The position numbers and the translations under genes are program-made. A stretch of 64,000 nt of DNA from Streptococcus sanguinis SK49 (GTDB taxonomy: Bacteria > Bacillota > Bacilli > Lactobacillales > Streptococcaceae), in NCBI RefSeq assembly GCF_000212815.1, contig NZ_GL890985.1, positions 792,798 through 856,797 on the forward strand, written 5' to 3'. Shown one piece after another: positions 17,063 through 25,825 of the stretch (its first letter is position 1; every line of letters begins with the position of its first letter). The notes beneath the pieces were generated by a model. That model saw only the letters and a list, made by a program, of their open reading frames with translations, made no database searches and was not told the DNA's origin.

Positions 17063-17371
17063 ATGTTTATATCAGAAATAGCTTCAGCACCAGTAAAAAG
17101 TTACTTTTCACCATCTAAAACAGCCGATTTGACAGAAATTAGGAAAGCAATAGAAAAGCAAATTATAACGAATGTTTTAGCTCCTCTTTTGTTAGCTCAA
17201 AAAAGCAGCCTTCAAAGCAATTATGATACTCTTTTTACCGATGTCGCAAAGACTGTTCAGGAGAGTGTGAAAGTAGCTGCAGATCAGATAGATAGCTCGA
17301 TGAAAGGGCAATTTTCTAAAAAAGTTGTAAGCGTTATAGACAACAGCGGTACGAAATTTGAAGAAATTTAG
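17063..17371 (+). CDS. small helical protein, candidate toxin partner 2
   Basis: The ATG at 17063 is preferred over an upstream frame start at 17030 because AGAGGAAAGG lies 8-15 bp before it. The 102-residue product is helical, with a SPSKTADLTEIRKAIEKQI first half and a second helix rich in Gln, Val and Ser. Size and character fit a WXG100-like or DUF3130-like partner of a type VII toxin, but no WXG motif is present. It is the last gene of the cassette, 35 bp after the coiled-coil gene. Confidence 0.6.
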   Translation: MFISEIASAPVKSYFSPSKTADLTEIRKAIEKQIITNVLAPLLLAQKSSLQSNYDTLFTDVAKTVQESVKVAADQIDSSMKGQFSKKVVSVIDNSGTKFEEI

Positions 17372-17376
17372 CAATG

Positions 17377-17432
17377 AACTCTTTGGAATCTAATTTTTCT
17401 TTGGTCAGGAATTAGGTTCAAAGAGTTTTTTT
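17377..17432 (+). terminator. terminator closing the lipase/lipoprotein cassette
   Basis: AACTCTTTGGAATCTAAT (17377-17394) pairs with ATTAGGTTCAAAGAGTT (17411-17427) with one bulge and one G-U pair, followed by a run of T. Confidence 0.88.
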
Positions 17433-17502
17433 ATTAATTAAGTCTGTCTGCCTAGCTACTATGTGATTTTGGTACTTGAGTTTTATAAAAAGTGGAATTT
17501 TG

Positions 17503-17511
17503 TGATAGAAT
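17503..17511 (+). promoter_or_regulatory. pepF promoter, extended -10
   Basis: TGA-TAGAAT forms an extended -10; no convincing -35 is seen. The ATG follows 22 bp later after a GGAGGA site. Confidence 0.5.
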
Positions 17512-17533
17512 AGGGGAGTCGGAGGATTTTTTT

Positions 17534-19336
17534 ATGGCAAAACAAAGAAATAAAATTGAAGAAAAATATACTTGGGATTTGAGTACCATTTTCCCAACAG
17601 ATGAAGCCTTTGAAGCGGAGTTGGCGCAGGTTTCAGAAGAAGTGAAGAAAGCAGCTGGTCTGGCTGGGCATTTGCTGGATTCAGCGGATAGTCTCTTAAC
17701 AACGACTGAAATCCAGTTGGACTTGATGCGTCGTATTGAAAAGCTTTATTCTTATGCTCACATGAAGAATGACCAGGATACACGTGTGGCTAAGTACCAA
17801 GAGTATCAGGCTAAAGGCATGACTCTTTACAGCGACTTTGGTCAAAGCTTTGCTTTCTATGAGCCAGAATTTATGGCGATTACAGAAGAGCAGTACCAAG
17901 CTTTCTTGGCTGAGCAGCCAGCCTTGCAGCAGTATCAGCATTATTTTGACAAGCTTTTGAAAAAGAAAGCCCACATCCTAACACAGCGTGAAGAGGAGCT
18001 ATTGGCTGGTGCTGGTGAAATTTTTGGTGCAGCGGGCGAAACCTTTGCTATCTTGGATAATGCAGATATCGTCTTTCCGATGGTGCATGATGAAGATGGA
18101 AATGAAGTTCAGCTCAGCCACGGTAACTATATCACTCTGGTCGAGTCTAAGAACCGAGAGGTCCGCAAGGAAGCTTACGAGGCTCTCTACAGCGTCTACG
18201 AGCAGTATCAGCATACCTATGCTAAGACTTTGCAGACCAATGTCAAGGTTCACAATTACAATGCGAAAGTCCGCAAGTTCTCATCTGCCCGTGAAGCAGC
18301 CTTATCAGCTGATTTTATTCCAGAAAGTGTATACGATAGCTTAGTTTCAGCTGTCAATAAGCATTTGCCTCTTTTGCAGCGTTATATCGCTTTACGAGCA
18401 AAGATTTTAGGCATTTCTGACTTGAAGATGTATGATATGCACACACCTTTGTCAGAGACAGACTACAAGTTCACTTATGAGGAAGCCTTGGCTAAGTCTG
18501 AGGAAGTCCTGGCAATTCTGGGTGAGGATTATTTGAGCCGAGTGAGGACAGCTTTTTCAGAGCGCTGGATTGATGTTCATGAAAATCAAGGCAAGCGCTC
18601 AGGAGCATACTCAGGCGGTTCTTATGATACCAATGCCTTTATGTTGCTCAACTGGCAGGACACGCTGGATAATCTATTTACCTTGGTGCACGAGACAGGC
18701 CATAGTATGCACTCAAGTTATACCCGTGAGACCCAACCTTATGTTTACGGTGATTACTCTATCTTCCTAGCTGAGATTGCTTCGACGACTAATGAAAACA
18801 TCCTGACAGAGAAGCTCTTGGAAGAAGTAGAAGACGATGCTACCCGCTTTGCTATCCTCAATCACTTCTTAGATGGCTTCCGAGGAACGGTCTTCCGTCA
18901 AACCCAGTTTGCTGAGTTTGAGCATGCGATCCACAAGGCTGATCAAGAAGGTCAAGTTTTGACCAGCGAGTTTCTCAATGAAGTCTACGCTGAATTGAAC
19001 GAGAAATACTATGGATTGAAAAAAGAAGATAATCCACAGATTCAGTATGAGTGGGCACGGATTCCGCATTTCTACTATGATTATTATGTTTTCCAATATT
19101 CGACAGGATTTTCAGCGGCTTCTGCCTTGGCTGAAAAGATTGTCCATGGCAGTCAGGAAGACAAGGATAAGTATCTGGACTATCTCAAAGCTGGGAACTC
19201 TGACTACCCACTTAATGTAATCAAAAAAGCAGGTGTGGATATGGAAAAAGAAGACTACCTAAATGCTGCTTTTGCTGTCTTTGAGCGTCGCTTGGACGAA
19301 TTCGAAGCCTTGGTCGAGAAGTTGGGACTGGCATAA
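17534..19336 (+). CDS. pepF: oligoendopeptidase F
   Basis: A cytosolic zinc metallopeptidase of family M3 that cleaves short peptides. The start at 17534 has GGAGGA upstream and gives the usual 600 residues; an upstream in-frame ATG at 17492 lies across the promoter. The HETGH zinc motif is at 386-390, preceded by the NLFTLV helix. Pneumococcal PepB/PepF follows coiA directly, which defines where the accessory cassette was inserted. The methyltransferase gene starts 1 bp after its stop. Confidence 0.96.
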   Translation: MAKQRNKIEEKYTWDLSTIFPTDEAFEAELAQVSEEVKKAAGLAGHLLDSADSLLTTTEIQLDLMRRIEKLYSYAHMKNDQDTRVAKYQEYQAKGMTLYSDFGQSFAFYEPEFMAITEEQYQAFLAEQPALQQYQHYFDKLLKKKAHILTQREEELLAGAGEIFGAAGETFAILDNADIVFPMVHDEDGNEVQLSHGNYITLVESKNREVRKEAYEALYSVYEQYQHTYAKTLQTNVKVHNYNAKVRKFSSAREAALSADFIPESVYDSLVSAVNKHLPLLQRYIALRAKILGISDLKMYDMHTPLSETDYKFTYEEALAKSEEVLAILGEDYLSRVRTAFSERWIDVHENQGKRSGAYSGGSYDTNAFMLLNWQDTLDNLFTLVHETGHSMHSSYTRETQPYVYGDYSIFLAEIASTTNENILTEKLLEEVEDDATRFAILNHFLDGFRGTVFRQTQFAEFEHAIHKADQEGQVLTSEFLNEVYAELNEKYYGLKKEDNPQIQYEWARIPHFYYDYYVFQYSTGFSAASALAEKIVHGSQEDKDKYLDYLKAGNSDYPLNVIKKAGVDMEKEDYLNAAFAVFERRLDEFEALVEKLGLA

Positions 19337-19337
19337 G

Positions 19338-20021
19338 ATGGTCGAGACTTATAATCAAAACTCCAATCCCAATATGCGTCGGCCGGTGGTCAAAGAAGAA
19401 GTCGTAGACTTTATGAGACAGCGTCTCCAGCCAGTCACTGGTGGCCTCAAAGAGTTGGAGGATTTTGCTAGAGTTGAAAATGTGCCCGTGATTCCTCATG
19501 AGACAGTGGCTTACTTCCGCCTGCTACTCGAAAGTCTCCAGCCAGAGAAGATTTTAGAAATCGGTACGGCTATTGGTTTTTCGGCCCTTTTGATGGCCGA
19601 GCATGCTCCTCAGGCTCAGATTACGACTATTGATCGAAATCCAGAGATGATTGAGCTGGCTAAGGTTAATTTTGCTAAGTATGACAGCCGTCAGCAGATC
19701 ACTCTGCTGGAAGGTGATGCAATGGATTTGCTTGAGACACTGGATGATTCTTACGACCTTGTCTTTATGGACTCTGCCAAGTCCAAGTATGTGGTCTTTC
19801 TGCCCCAAATCCTCAAACGCCTTAATCCTGGTGGCCTGATCCTCATTGATGATGTCTTTCAAGGCGGAGATGTTGCCAAGTCTTTTGAGGACATTAAGCG
19901 TGGCCAACGGGCAATTTACCGAGGTCTGCATAGTCTTTTTGACGCAACTCTGGACAGTCCAGATTTGATTGCGAGCCTACTTCCCTTGGGAGATGGGTTG
20001 CTTATGATTAGAAAAAAATGA
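19338..20021 (+). CDS. class I SAM-dependent O-methyltransferase
   Basis: The ATG at 19338 sits immediately after the pepF stop and gives 227 residues; the longer reading would overlap pepF in another frame. The SAM-binding motif LEIGTAIGFSALL is near residue 73, with the acidic TTIDRNPEM near 98 and the VFMDSAKSKY metal-site segment near 147, as in the catechol O-methyltransferase-like (YrrM) group. The natural acceptor is unknown. pepF, this gene and prsA occur together in other streptococci. Confidence 0.9.
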   Translation: MVETYNQNSNPNMRRPVVKEEVVDFMRQRLQPVTGGLKELEDFARVENVPVIPHETVAYFRLLLESLQPEKILEIGTAIGFSALLMAEHAPQAQITTIDRNPEMIELAKVNFAKYDSRQQITLLEGDAMDLLETLDDSYDLVFMDSAKSKYVVFLPQILKRLNPGGLILIDDVFQGGDVAKSFEDIKRGQRAIYRGLHSLFDATLDSPDLIASLLPLGDGLLMIRKK

Positions 20022-20086
20022 GATCTCTATTTTTTAACTAATATTTAAAAGTTTTTTGCAAAATTTTAGATATCAAATTAAAAATA

Positions 20087-20095
20087 TGGTACAAT
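20087..20095 (+). promoter_or_regulatory. prsA promoter, extended -10
   Basis: TGG-TACAAT (20087-20095) lies 45 bp before the prsA ATG, and AAAGGAG follows in the leader. The -35 is weak. Confidence 0.5.
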
Positions 20096-20139
20096 AGAGA
20101 ACGTTAAATTATTTAAGAATAAAGGAGTAAAAATCTATA

Positions 20140-21165
20140 ATGAAGAAAAAAATTTTTGCAGGAGCTGTAACACTCTTGTCAGTCGCTGTATTAGCAGCAT
20201 GTTCCAACTCAGAAGGCAAGGACATCGTGACCATGAAAGGAAATACGATTACTGTCAATGAATTCTACGATCAAGTGAAAAACAATGGTGCGGCTCAGCA
20301 GGTCTTGCTGCAAATGACTATCAAGGAAGTTTTTGGTGAAAAATACGGAAAGAATGTTACAGATAAAGAGGTTAACGAAGCATTTGATAAGATGAAAACT
20401 GCTTACGGTACATCTTTTGCGCAAGTACTTGCTCAAAGTGGACTAACCGAAGAAACATATAAAGACCAAATTCGAACAAATAAACTTGTTGAGTACGCTG
20501 TTAAAAAAGCTGCTGAAAAAGAGCTGACTGATGAAAATTACAAGGCTGCCTTTGAAAACTACACTCCGGAGGTAACAGCTCAAATCATTAAGATTGATAG
20601 CGAAGACAAGGCAAAAGAAGTCTTAGAAAAGACCAAGGCGGAGGGTGCAGATTTTAGTCAAATTGCTAAAGAGAACTCTACCGATACTGCCACTAAGGAT
20701 AAAGGCGGAGAAATCAAGTTTGATTCTAGTTCAACTGATGTTCCTGATGCAGTTAAAAAAGCTGCCTTTGCTTTGGAAGAAAACAGCGTTTCAGATCTTG
20801 TAACTGTCCAGAATTCTCAATATTCAGCAAGTTATTACATTGTTAAGTTGGTTAAGAAGTCAGAAAAATCTTCTAACTGGAAAGATTACAAAGATAATTT
20901 AAAAAAGATTATTGTAGCTCAAAAAGAAAATGATACTAGCTTTATTCAGTCTGTCGTAGCTCAGGAACTTAAAGAAGCTAATATCAAAGTTAAAGATGAT
21001 GCTTTCCAAAGCCTCTTTGCACAGTATATTGAAACAACTGGTTCTTCATCCTCAGCTTCTTCATCGGAAGCTTCATCAAATGCTACCAGTAGTTCAGACT
21101 CTGCTGAGTCTAGCTCAGCAGCTGAAAGTAGTTCAACAGAAGCTTCATCCTCAGCCGCAGAATAA
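20140..21165 (+). CDS. prsA: PrsA foldase lipoprotein (peptidyl-prolyl isomerase)
   Basis: PrsA is tethered outside the membrane and helps secreted proteins fold. The 341-residue protein has a lipobox LAAC with Cys21, an N-terminal chaperone domain, a parvulin-type region (about 145-245, with KGGEIKFD near 187) and a C-terminal chaperone helix. The last 40 residues are almost only Ser, Ala and Glu, a low-complexity tail probably reaching into the wall. Some streptococcal PrsA proteins lack isomerase activity, so catalysis is not certain. Confidence 0.93.
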   Translation: MKKKIFAGAVTLLSVAVLAACSNSEGKDIVTMKGNTITVNEFYDQVKNNGAAQQVLLQMTIKEVFGEKYGKNVTDKEVNEAFDKMKTAYGTSFAQVLAQSGLTEETYKDQIRTNKLVEYAVKKAAEKELTDENYKAAFENYTPEVTAQIIKIDSEDKAKEVLEKTKAEGADFSQIAKENSTDTATKDKGGEIKFDSSSTDVPDAVKKAAFALEENSVSDLVTVQNSQYSASYYIVKLVKKSEKSSNWKDYKDNLKKIIVAQKENDTSFIQSVVAQELKEANIKVKDDAFQSLFAQYIETTGSSSSASSSEASSNATSSSDSAESSSAAESSSTEASSSAAE

Positions 21166-21167
21166 GG

Positions 21168-21196
21168 TTGACGAAAAGAGAATAAGCAAGTATAAT
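21168..21196 (+). promoter_or_regulatory. promoter of the T-box leader
   Basis: TTGACG (21168-21173), 17-bp spacer, TATAAT (21191-21196), placed just after the prsA stop codon. Confidence 0.8.
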
Positions 21197-21204
21197 AAGA
21201 CTGG

Positions 21205-21378
21205 TGAGAATTGATTTTTCAAGTTCTTAGTTCAGAGAATTGGCGGTGCTGCGAGCCATCTGAGACGGGGAATCATGCTACTCATCTTGAAAAATAGAAT
21301 ACGAAATGAGAATGACAAGTTCATTGAATGAAGGTGGTACCGCGGTTTTTCGCCCTTCGGACAAGGAACTTGTCTTTT
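21205..21378 (+). ncRNA. T-box riboswitch (tRNA-Ala) with terminator
   Basis: The T-box core AAGGTGGTACCGCG is at 21331-21344. Stem I is closed by TTTTTCAAG (21215-21223) pairing with CTTGAAAAA (21286-21294), which places GCT (21277-21279) as the Ala specifier codon, matching the downstream alaS. The terminator is GACAAGTTC (21314-21322) pairing with GAACTTGTC (21366-21374) plus TTTT. Uncharged tRNA-Ala should stabilise the antiterminator and switch on the operon. Confidence 0.92.
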
Positions 21379-21401
21379 ATGTTGACTATGGAGGTAGCAT
21401 A

Positions 21402-21887
21402 ATGAAAACCTATCTTGTCAAACAGAAATTTCGCTTAGGCGGCGAACGCTTTGATATCAAGGACGATCGAGGAAATGTGGATTATCAAGTGGAAGGCTCT
21501 TTCTTCCAGATTCCTAAGACCTTTACTATCTATGATAGTCAGGGTCAAATCGTCAGTCAGATTACCAAGACCCTTTTAACCCTCCTGCCCCAGTTTGAGA
21601 TCAAACTCAGCAGTGGGCATAGCTTTTATATCCGTAAGAAATTCTCTTTTTTGCGTGATAAATATAAATTTGATAATTTGGGTCTTCGAGTTGAAGGGAA
21701 TATCTGGGATTTAAACTTTTGTCTGCTGGATGACAGCAATCAAGTCGTTGCAGAGATTACCAAGGAGCTCTTCCATCTAACCTCTACTTATCAGGTGAAT
21801 GTCTATGATGAGGCTTATTCAGATTTGGTCATTTCCCTCTGTGTCGCTATTGATTATGTCGAAATGCTGGAAAGTTCGTCCTCGTAA
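21402..21887 (+). CDS. LOR/tubby-like domain protein (DUF567 type)
   Basis: A 161-residue protein beginning with MKTYLVKQKFRLGGERFDI, of the LURP-one-related/scramblase-like beta-barrel group; its function in bacteria is unknown. The ATG at 21402 has TGGAGGT upstream. The longer frame from 21306 crosses the T-box and is rejected. Repeated pairs of strands such as VDYQVEGSFFQIPKTFTI and LRVEGNIWDLNF fit the family's two-fold layout. It lies between the T-box and alaS, 38 bp before alaS, so its expression should follow alanine-tRNA charging. Confidence 0.8.
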   Translation: MKTYLVKQKFRLGGERFDIKDDRGNVDYQVEGSFFQIPKTFTIYDSQGQIVSQITKTLLTLLPQFEIKLSSGHSFYIRKKFSFLRDKYKFDNLGLRVEGNIWDLNFCLLDDSNQVVAEITKELFHLTSTYQVNVYDEAYSDLVISLCVAIDYVEMLESSSS

Positions 21888-21925
21888 TGCAATTATTTTT
21901 AGAAAAAAATTAAGGAGAAAAATAA

Positions 21926-24544
21926 ATGAAACAAATGTCAAGTGCTCAGGTTCGTCAAATGTGGCTGGATTTTTGGGCAACTAAAGGTCATGCAGTAGAA
22001 CCATCTGTCAGCTTGGTGCCGGTCAACGATCCAACCTTGCTCTGGATTAACTCTGGTGTAGCAACCCTTAAGAAATACTTTGACGGAACCATTATTCCAG
22101 AGAATCCTCGGATTACCAATGCTCAAAAGGCCATTCGAACCAATGATATTGAAAATGTCGGAAAAACTGCCCGCCACCATACTATGTTTGAAATGCTGGG
22201 CAATTTCTCTATCGGCGATTATTTCCGTGATGAAGCGATTGAGTGGGCTTACGAGCTTTTGACTAGCCCTGAGTGGTTTGATTTTCCCAAAGACAAGCTC
22301 TACATGACCTACTACCCAGACGATAAGGACTCTTACAACCGCTGGATTGCTATGGGCGTTGAGCCTAGTCATTTGATTCCGATTGAGGACAACTTCTGGG
22401 AAATCGGTGCTGGACCTTCTGGGCCGGATACAGAGATTTTCTTTGATCGGGGTGAGGCTTTTGATCCAGAAAATATTGGGGTCCGTCTCTTAGAAGAAGA
22501 TATTGAGAACGACCGTTATATCGAAATCTGGAATATCGTCTTGTCACAATTCAATGCTGACCCTGCTGTGCCTCGTAGTGAGTACAAGGAATTGCCACAT
22601 AAGAACATTGATACGGGCGCAGGTTTGGAGCGTTTGGTCGCTGTTATCCAAGGGGCTAAGACCAACTTCGAGACCGACCTCTTTATGCCAATCATTCGTG
22701 AAGTAGAAAAACTGTCTGGCAAGGTCTATGACCAAGATGGCGACAATATGAGTTTCAAGGTTATCGCAGACCATATTCGTTCGCTTTCCTTTGCCATTGG
22801 TGATGGCGCACTCCCTGGAAATGAAGGCCGTGGCTATGTCCTTCGTCGTCTGCTCCGCCGTGCTTCAATGCATGGTCAAAAATTGGGTATCAATGAGCCA
22901 TTCCTTTACAAACTTGTACCAACTGTGGGCAAGATTATGGAAAGCTACTACCCAGAAGTTCTTGAGAAGAAAGACTTTATCGAAAAGATTATCAAGAGTG
23001 AGGAAGAATCTTTTGCTCGTACTCTGCACTCTGGTCAACACTTTGCAGAAACAATTGTGGCAGATTTGAAAGCTAAGGGACAAACTGTTATTGCTGGTCA
23101 AGATGCCTTTAAACTCTACGATACTTACGGTTTTCCGCTGGAGTTGACTGAAGAAATTGCTGAAGAAGCAGGCATGACTGTGGACCGTGCTGGCTTTGAA
23201 GCGGCTATGAAAGAGCAGCAGGATCGTGCGCGTGCTTCTGTCGTCAAGGGTGGCTCAATGGGCATGCAAAATGAAACCCTGCAGGCCATCACCGTAGAGA
23301 GTGCCTTTAACTACGAAAAAGAAGAGCTGACAGCTGAACTCCTTGCTATTGTAGCGGATGATGCAGCAGTGGAGTCTGTTGAGACAGGCACAGCTGCCCT
23401 CATCTTTGCAGAAACGCCATTCTACGCAGAAATGGGTGGTCAGGTGGCCGACCACGGTCAAATCTTTGATGGAGCAGGCAATCTGGTAGCGCAAGTTACG
23501 GATGTACAAAAGGCACCAAATGGTCAGCCGTTGCATACTGTAGAAGTTTTGGATCCTCTGGCTCTGGGTCAAAGCTATAAACTGGAAATTGACCACAGCC
23601 GTCGCCATCGTGTGATGAAAAATCATACGGCAACTCACCTTTTACATGCAGCCCTGCATAATGTTCTTGGTAACCATGCAACCCAAGCAGGCTCTCTGAA
23701 CGAAGTAGAATTCCTGCGCTTTGACTTTACGCATTTCCAAGCAGTGACAGCAGAAGAGCTGCGTGCTATCGAGCAAGAAGTCAATGAGAAAATCTGGGAA
23801 GCCCTTGCTATAGAGACAGTAGAGACAGATATTGACAAAGCTAAGGAAATGGGTGCCATGGCGCTCTTTGGCGAAAAATATGGTAAAGAAGTTCGTGTCG
23901 TAACCATCGGAGACTACTCTGTCGAGCTTTGCGGAGGAACCCACGTAGGCAATACTTCTGAAATCGGTATTTTCAAGATTGTCAAAGAAGAGGGGATCGG
24001 ATCTGGAACTCGCCGTATCTTGGCAGTCACCAGCAAGGAAGCTTTTGAAGCCTACCGTGAGGAAGAAGAGGCGCTCAAGGATATCGCTGCGACTCTCAAG
24101 GCACCGCAAATCAAGGAAGTACCTCACAAGGTAGAAGCGCTGCAAGAGCAGCTGCGTCAACTCCAAAAAGAGAATGCAGAGCTCAAGGAAAAGGCAGCAG
24201 CAGCGGCCTCTGGTGAAGTCTTCAAGAATGTTCAAGAGGCAAATGGACATAGCTTTATCGCTAGTCAGGTCTCTGTGTCTGATGCAGGTGCCCTGCGTAC
24301 CTTTGCGGACACTTGGAAGCAGAAGGACTATTCAGATGTTCTCGTACTGGTCGCAGCAATTGGAGACAAGGTCAATGTTCTTGCAGCCAGCAAGACTAAG
24401 GACGTACATGCTGGTAATCTGATTAAGGAATTGGCACCGATTGTAGATGGTCGAGGCGGCGGTAAGCCAGATATGGCTATGGCTGGTGGCAGCAAGCAAT
24501 CAGCTATTCCAGACCTGCTAGCAGCAGTTGCTGAGAAGTTGTAA
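21926..24544 (+). CDS. alaS: alanyl-tRNA synthetase
   Basis: It charges tRNA-Ala and edits mischarged Ser and Gly. The 872 residues include the class II catalytic domain, the editing domain with HTATHLLH near residue 567, the zinc-type [13 protein letters not shown] near 670, a coiled coil near 725-760 and the C-Ala domain with the Gly-rich [11 protein letters not shown] motif near 840. It is second in a T-box-controlled operon and ends at the hairpin at 24565. Identification is firm. Confidence 0.98.
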   Translation: MKQMSSAQVRQMWLDFWATKGHAVEPSVSLVPVNDPTLLWINSGVATLKKYFDGTIIPENPRITNAQKAIRTNDIENVGKTARHHTMFEMLGNFSIGDYFRDEAIEWAYELLTSPEWFDFPKDKLYMTYYPDDKDSYNRWIAMGVEPSHLIPIEDNFWEIGAGPSGPDTEIFFDRGEAFDPENIGVRLLEEDIENDRYIEIWNIVLSQFNADPAVPRSEYKELPHKNIDTGAGLERLVAVIQGAKTNFETDLFMPIIREVEKLSGKVYDQDGDNMSFKVIADHIRSLSFAIGDGALPGNEGRGYVLRRLLRRASMHGQKLGINEPFLYKLVPTVGKIMESYYPEVLEKKDFIEKIIKSEEESFARTLHSGQHFAETIVADLKAKGQTVIAGQDAFKLYDTYGFPLELTEEIAEEAGMTVDRAGFEAAMKEQQDRARASVVKGGSMGMQNETLQAITVESAFNYEKEELTAELLAIVADDAAVESVETGTAALIFAETPFYAEMGGQVADHGQIFDGAGNLVAQVTDVQKAPNGQPLHTVEVLDPLALGQSYKLEIDHSRRHRVMKNHTATHLLHAALHNVLGNHATQAGSLNEVEFLRFDFTHFQAVTAEELRAIEQEVNEKIWEALAIETVETDIDKAKEMGAMALFGEKYGKEVRVVTIGDYSVELCGGTHVGNTSEIGIFKIVKEEGIGSGTRRILAVTSKEAFEAYREEEEALKDIAATLKAPQIKEVPHKVEALQEQLRQLQKENAELKEKAAAAASGEVFKNVQEANGHSFIASQVSVSDAGALRTFADTWKQKDYSDVLVLVAAIGDKVNVLAASKTKDVHAGNLIKELAPIVDGRGGGKPDMAMAGGSKQSAIPDLLAAVAEKL

Positions 24545-24564
24545 TATGAGATAACAGATAGATG

Positions 24565-24594
24565 AAAAGGTCTGCTCTTTGGGCAGACTTTTTT
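24565..24594 (+). terminator. alaS terminator
   Basis: GTCTGC (24570-24575) pairs with GCAGAC (24583-24588), extended by flanking A and T runs, with six T residues. Confidence 0.85.
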
Positions 24595-24699
24595 CTGTGC
24601 TCTCGGCTCCCTTACTTCTCTGTATGAAAAGCAAATAGGCCGCTTTTCGGCAAGAAAGTATGAATTGTTTTAGAATAAATAATGATATTTTCAAAAATA

Positions 24700-24768
24700 T
24701 TGCATAAAAATACAGAAAATACTTGACAAAGGGAAAATATACGAGTAAAATAAAACGCATATTTATAC
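24700..24768 (+). promoter_or_regulatory. argC promoter with ARG-box-like operators
   Basis: TTGACA (24723-24728), 17-bp spacer and TAAAAT (24746-24751) form a clear sigma-A promoter. Two ARG-box-like sequences flank it: one upstream at about 24699-24716 (core ATAAAAAT) and one on the minus strand at about 24753-24770 (core ATAAATATGC), each about 12 of 18 matches. The downstream site overlaps the start of transcription, as expected for repression by an ArgR-type protein. Confidence 0.65.
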
Positions 24769-24785
24769 GGAGGTGTTTTAAAAAT

Positions 24786-25808
24786 ATGCGTATTTCGATT
24801 GTAGGAATTACTGGTTACTCAGGAATGGAACTCCTCCGTATTTTACTGCAACATCCGCAGGCAGAAGTCGTTGCCCTTCATGCCAGTCAAGATATGGAGG
24901 CTCTTGTGTCAGAGCTTTATCCTCATTTGAAGGGGATTTGCGACTTGAAAATAGAAGCTTTTGACAGTCAGGAAATAATGCGACGAGCAGATCTTGTTTT
25001 CTTTGCAACGTCAAGCGGAGTGGCTAAAGATTTGTCAAAAGACTTTGTAGAAGCAGGATTTCCAGTCATTGACCTATCTGGTGATCATCGTTTGCCAGAG
25101 AATATTTATAAAAAATGGTATCAGAAAGAGCCGGCTGAAGACTATGTTCAAAAAGCGTTTATTTATGGGCTGTCTGAATTTACAGATATCAGAGGGAAGC
25201 GATTTATTGCTAATCCCGGCTGCTATGCGACGGCTACAGAGTTGGCCTTGATTCCCTTGCTGCAGGCTCAGGCTATTGAGCTGGACTCCATTATTGTTGA
25301 CGCCAAGAGTGGCTTGACTGGGGCGGGGAAAAATCCAGCTGCATCCAGCCATTTTGTTCATGTGCACGACAATTATGTGACTTACAAACTGAATCAGCAT
25401 CAGCATATTCCTGAGATTGTGCAACAGTTGCAGCGTTTTGATAAGGGATTGCAGCAGATTCAGTTTTCAACTTCCCTCATTCCTGTCAATCGTGGCATCC
25501 TAGCGACGGTTTACAGCAAATTGAAAGAACCTTTGACTCGAGAAGAGCTGGCTGCTATTTACCAGGAATGCTATCAGGATAAGCCTTTTGTCCGTATTCA
25601 AGCTGCTTTGCCGAATTTGCATCAGGTTGTCGGTACTAATTATACAGATATTGGTTTTGACTATAATCCTGTGACAAATATTTTAACTGTCGTGGCTGTG
25701 CTGGATAATCTGATCAAGGGGGCTGCTGGTCAGGCAGTTCAAAATATGAATCTGATGCTGGGTTTCCCTGAAACAGATGGCCTGCTCAGTCAACCGTCCT
25801 ATGTCTAG
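24786..25808 (+). CDS. argC: N-acetyl-gamma-glutamyl-phosphate reductase
   Basis: It reduces N-acetylglutamyl phosphate to the semialdehyde in ornithine and arginine synthesis. The ATG at 24786 has GGAGGTG upstream and gives 340 residues starting with the Rossmann motif [12 protein letters not shown]. The catalytic Cys is in ANPGCYATA near residue 145. An upstream in-frame ATG lies within the promoter and is rejected. It is the first gene of argCJBD and 17 bp before argJ. Confidence 0.96.
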   Translation: MRISIVGITGYSGMELLRILLQHPQAEVVALHASQDMEALVSELYPHLKGICDLKIEAFDSQEIMRRADLVFFATSSGVAKDLSKDFVEAGFPVIDLSGDHRLPENIYKKWYQKEPAEDYVQKAFIYGLSEFTDIRGKRFIANPGCYATATELALIPLLQAQAIELDSIIVDAKSGLTGAGKNPAASSHFVHVHDNYVTYKLNQHQHIPEIVQQLQRFDKGLQQIQFSTSLIPVNRGILATVYSKLKEPLTREELAAIYQECYQDKPFVRIQAALPNLHQVVGTNYTDIGFDYNPVTNILTVVAVLDNLIKGAAGQAVQNMNLMLGFPETDGLLSQPSYV

Positions 25809-25825
25809 ATGAGAAAGGGTTAGAT

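Noticed and set aside
21306..21401. Upstream extension of the LOR gene
   Set aside because: These codons lie in the T-box terminator/antiterminator; the real start at 21402 has TGGAGGT.
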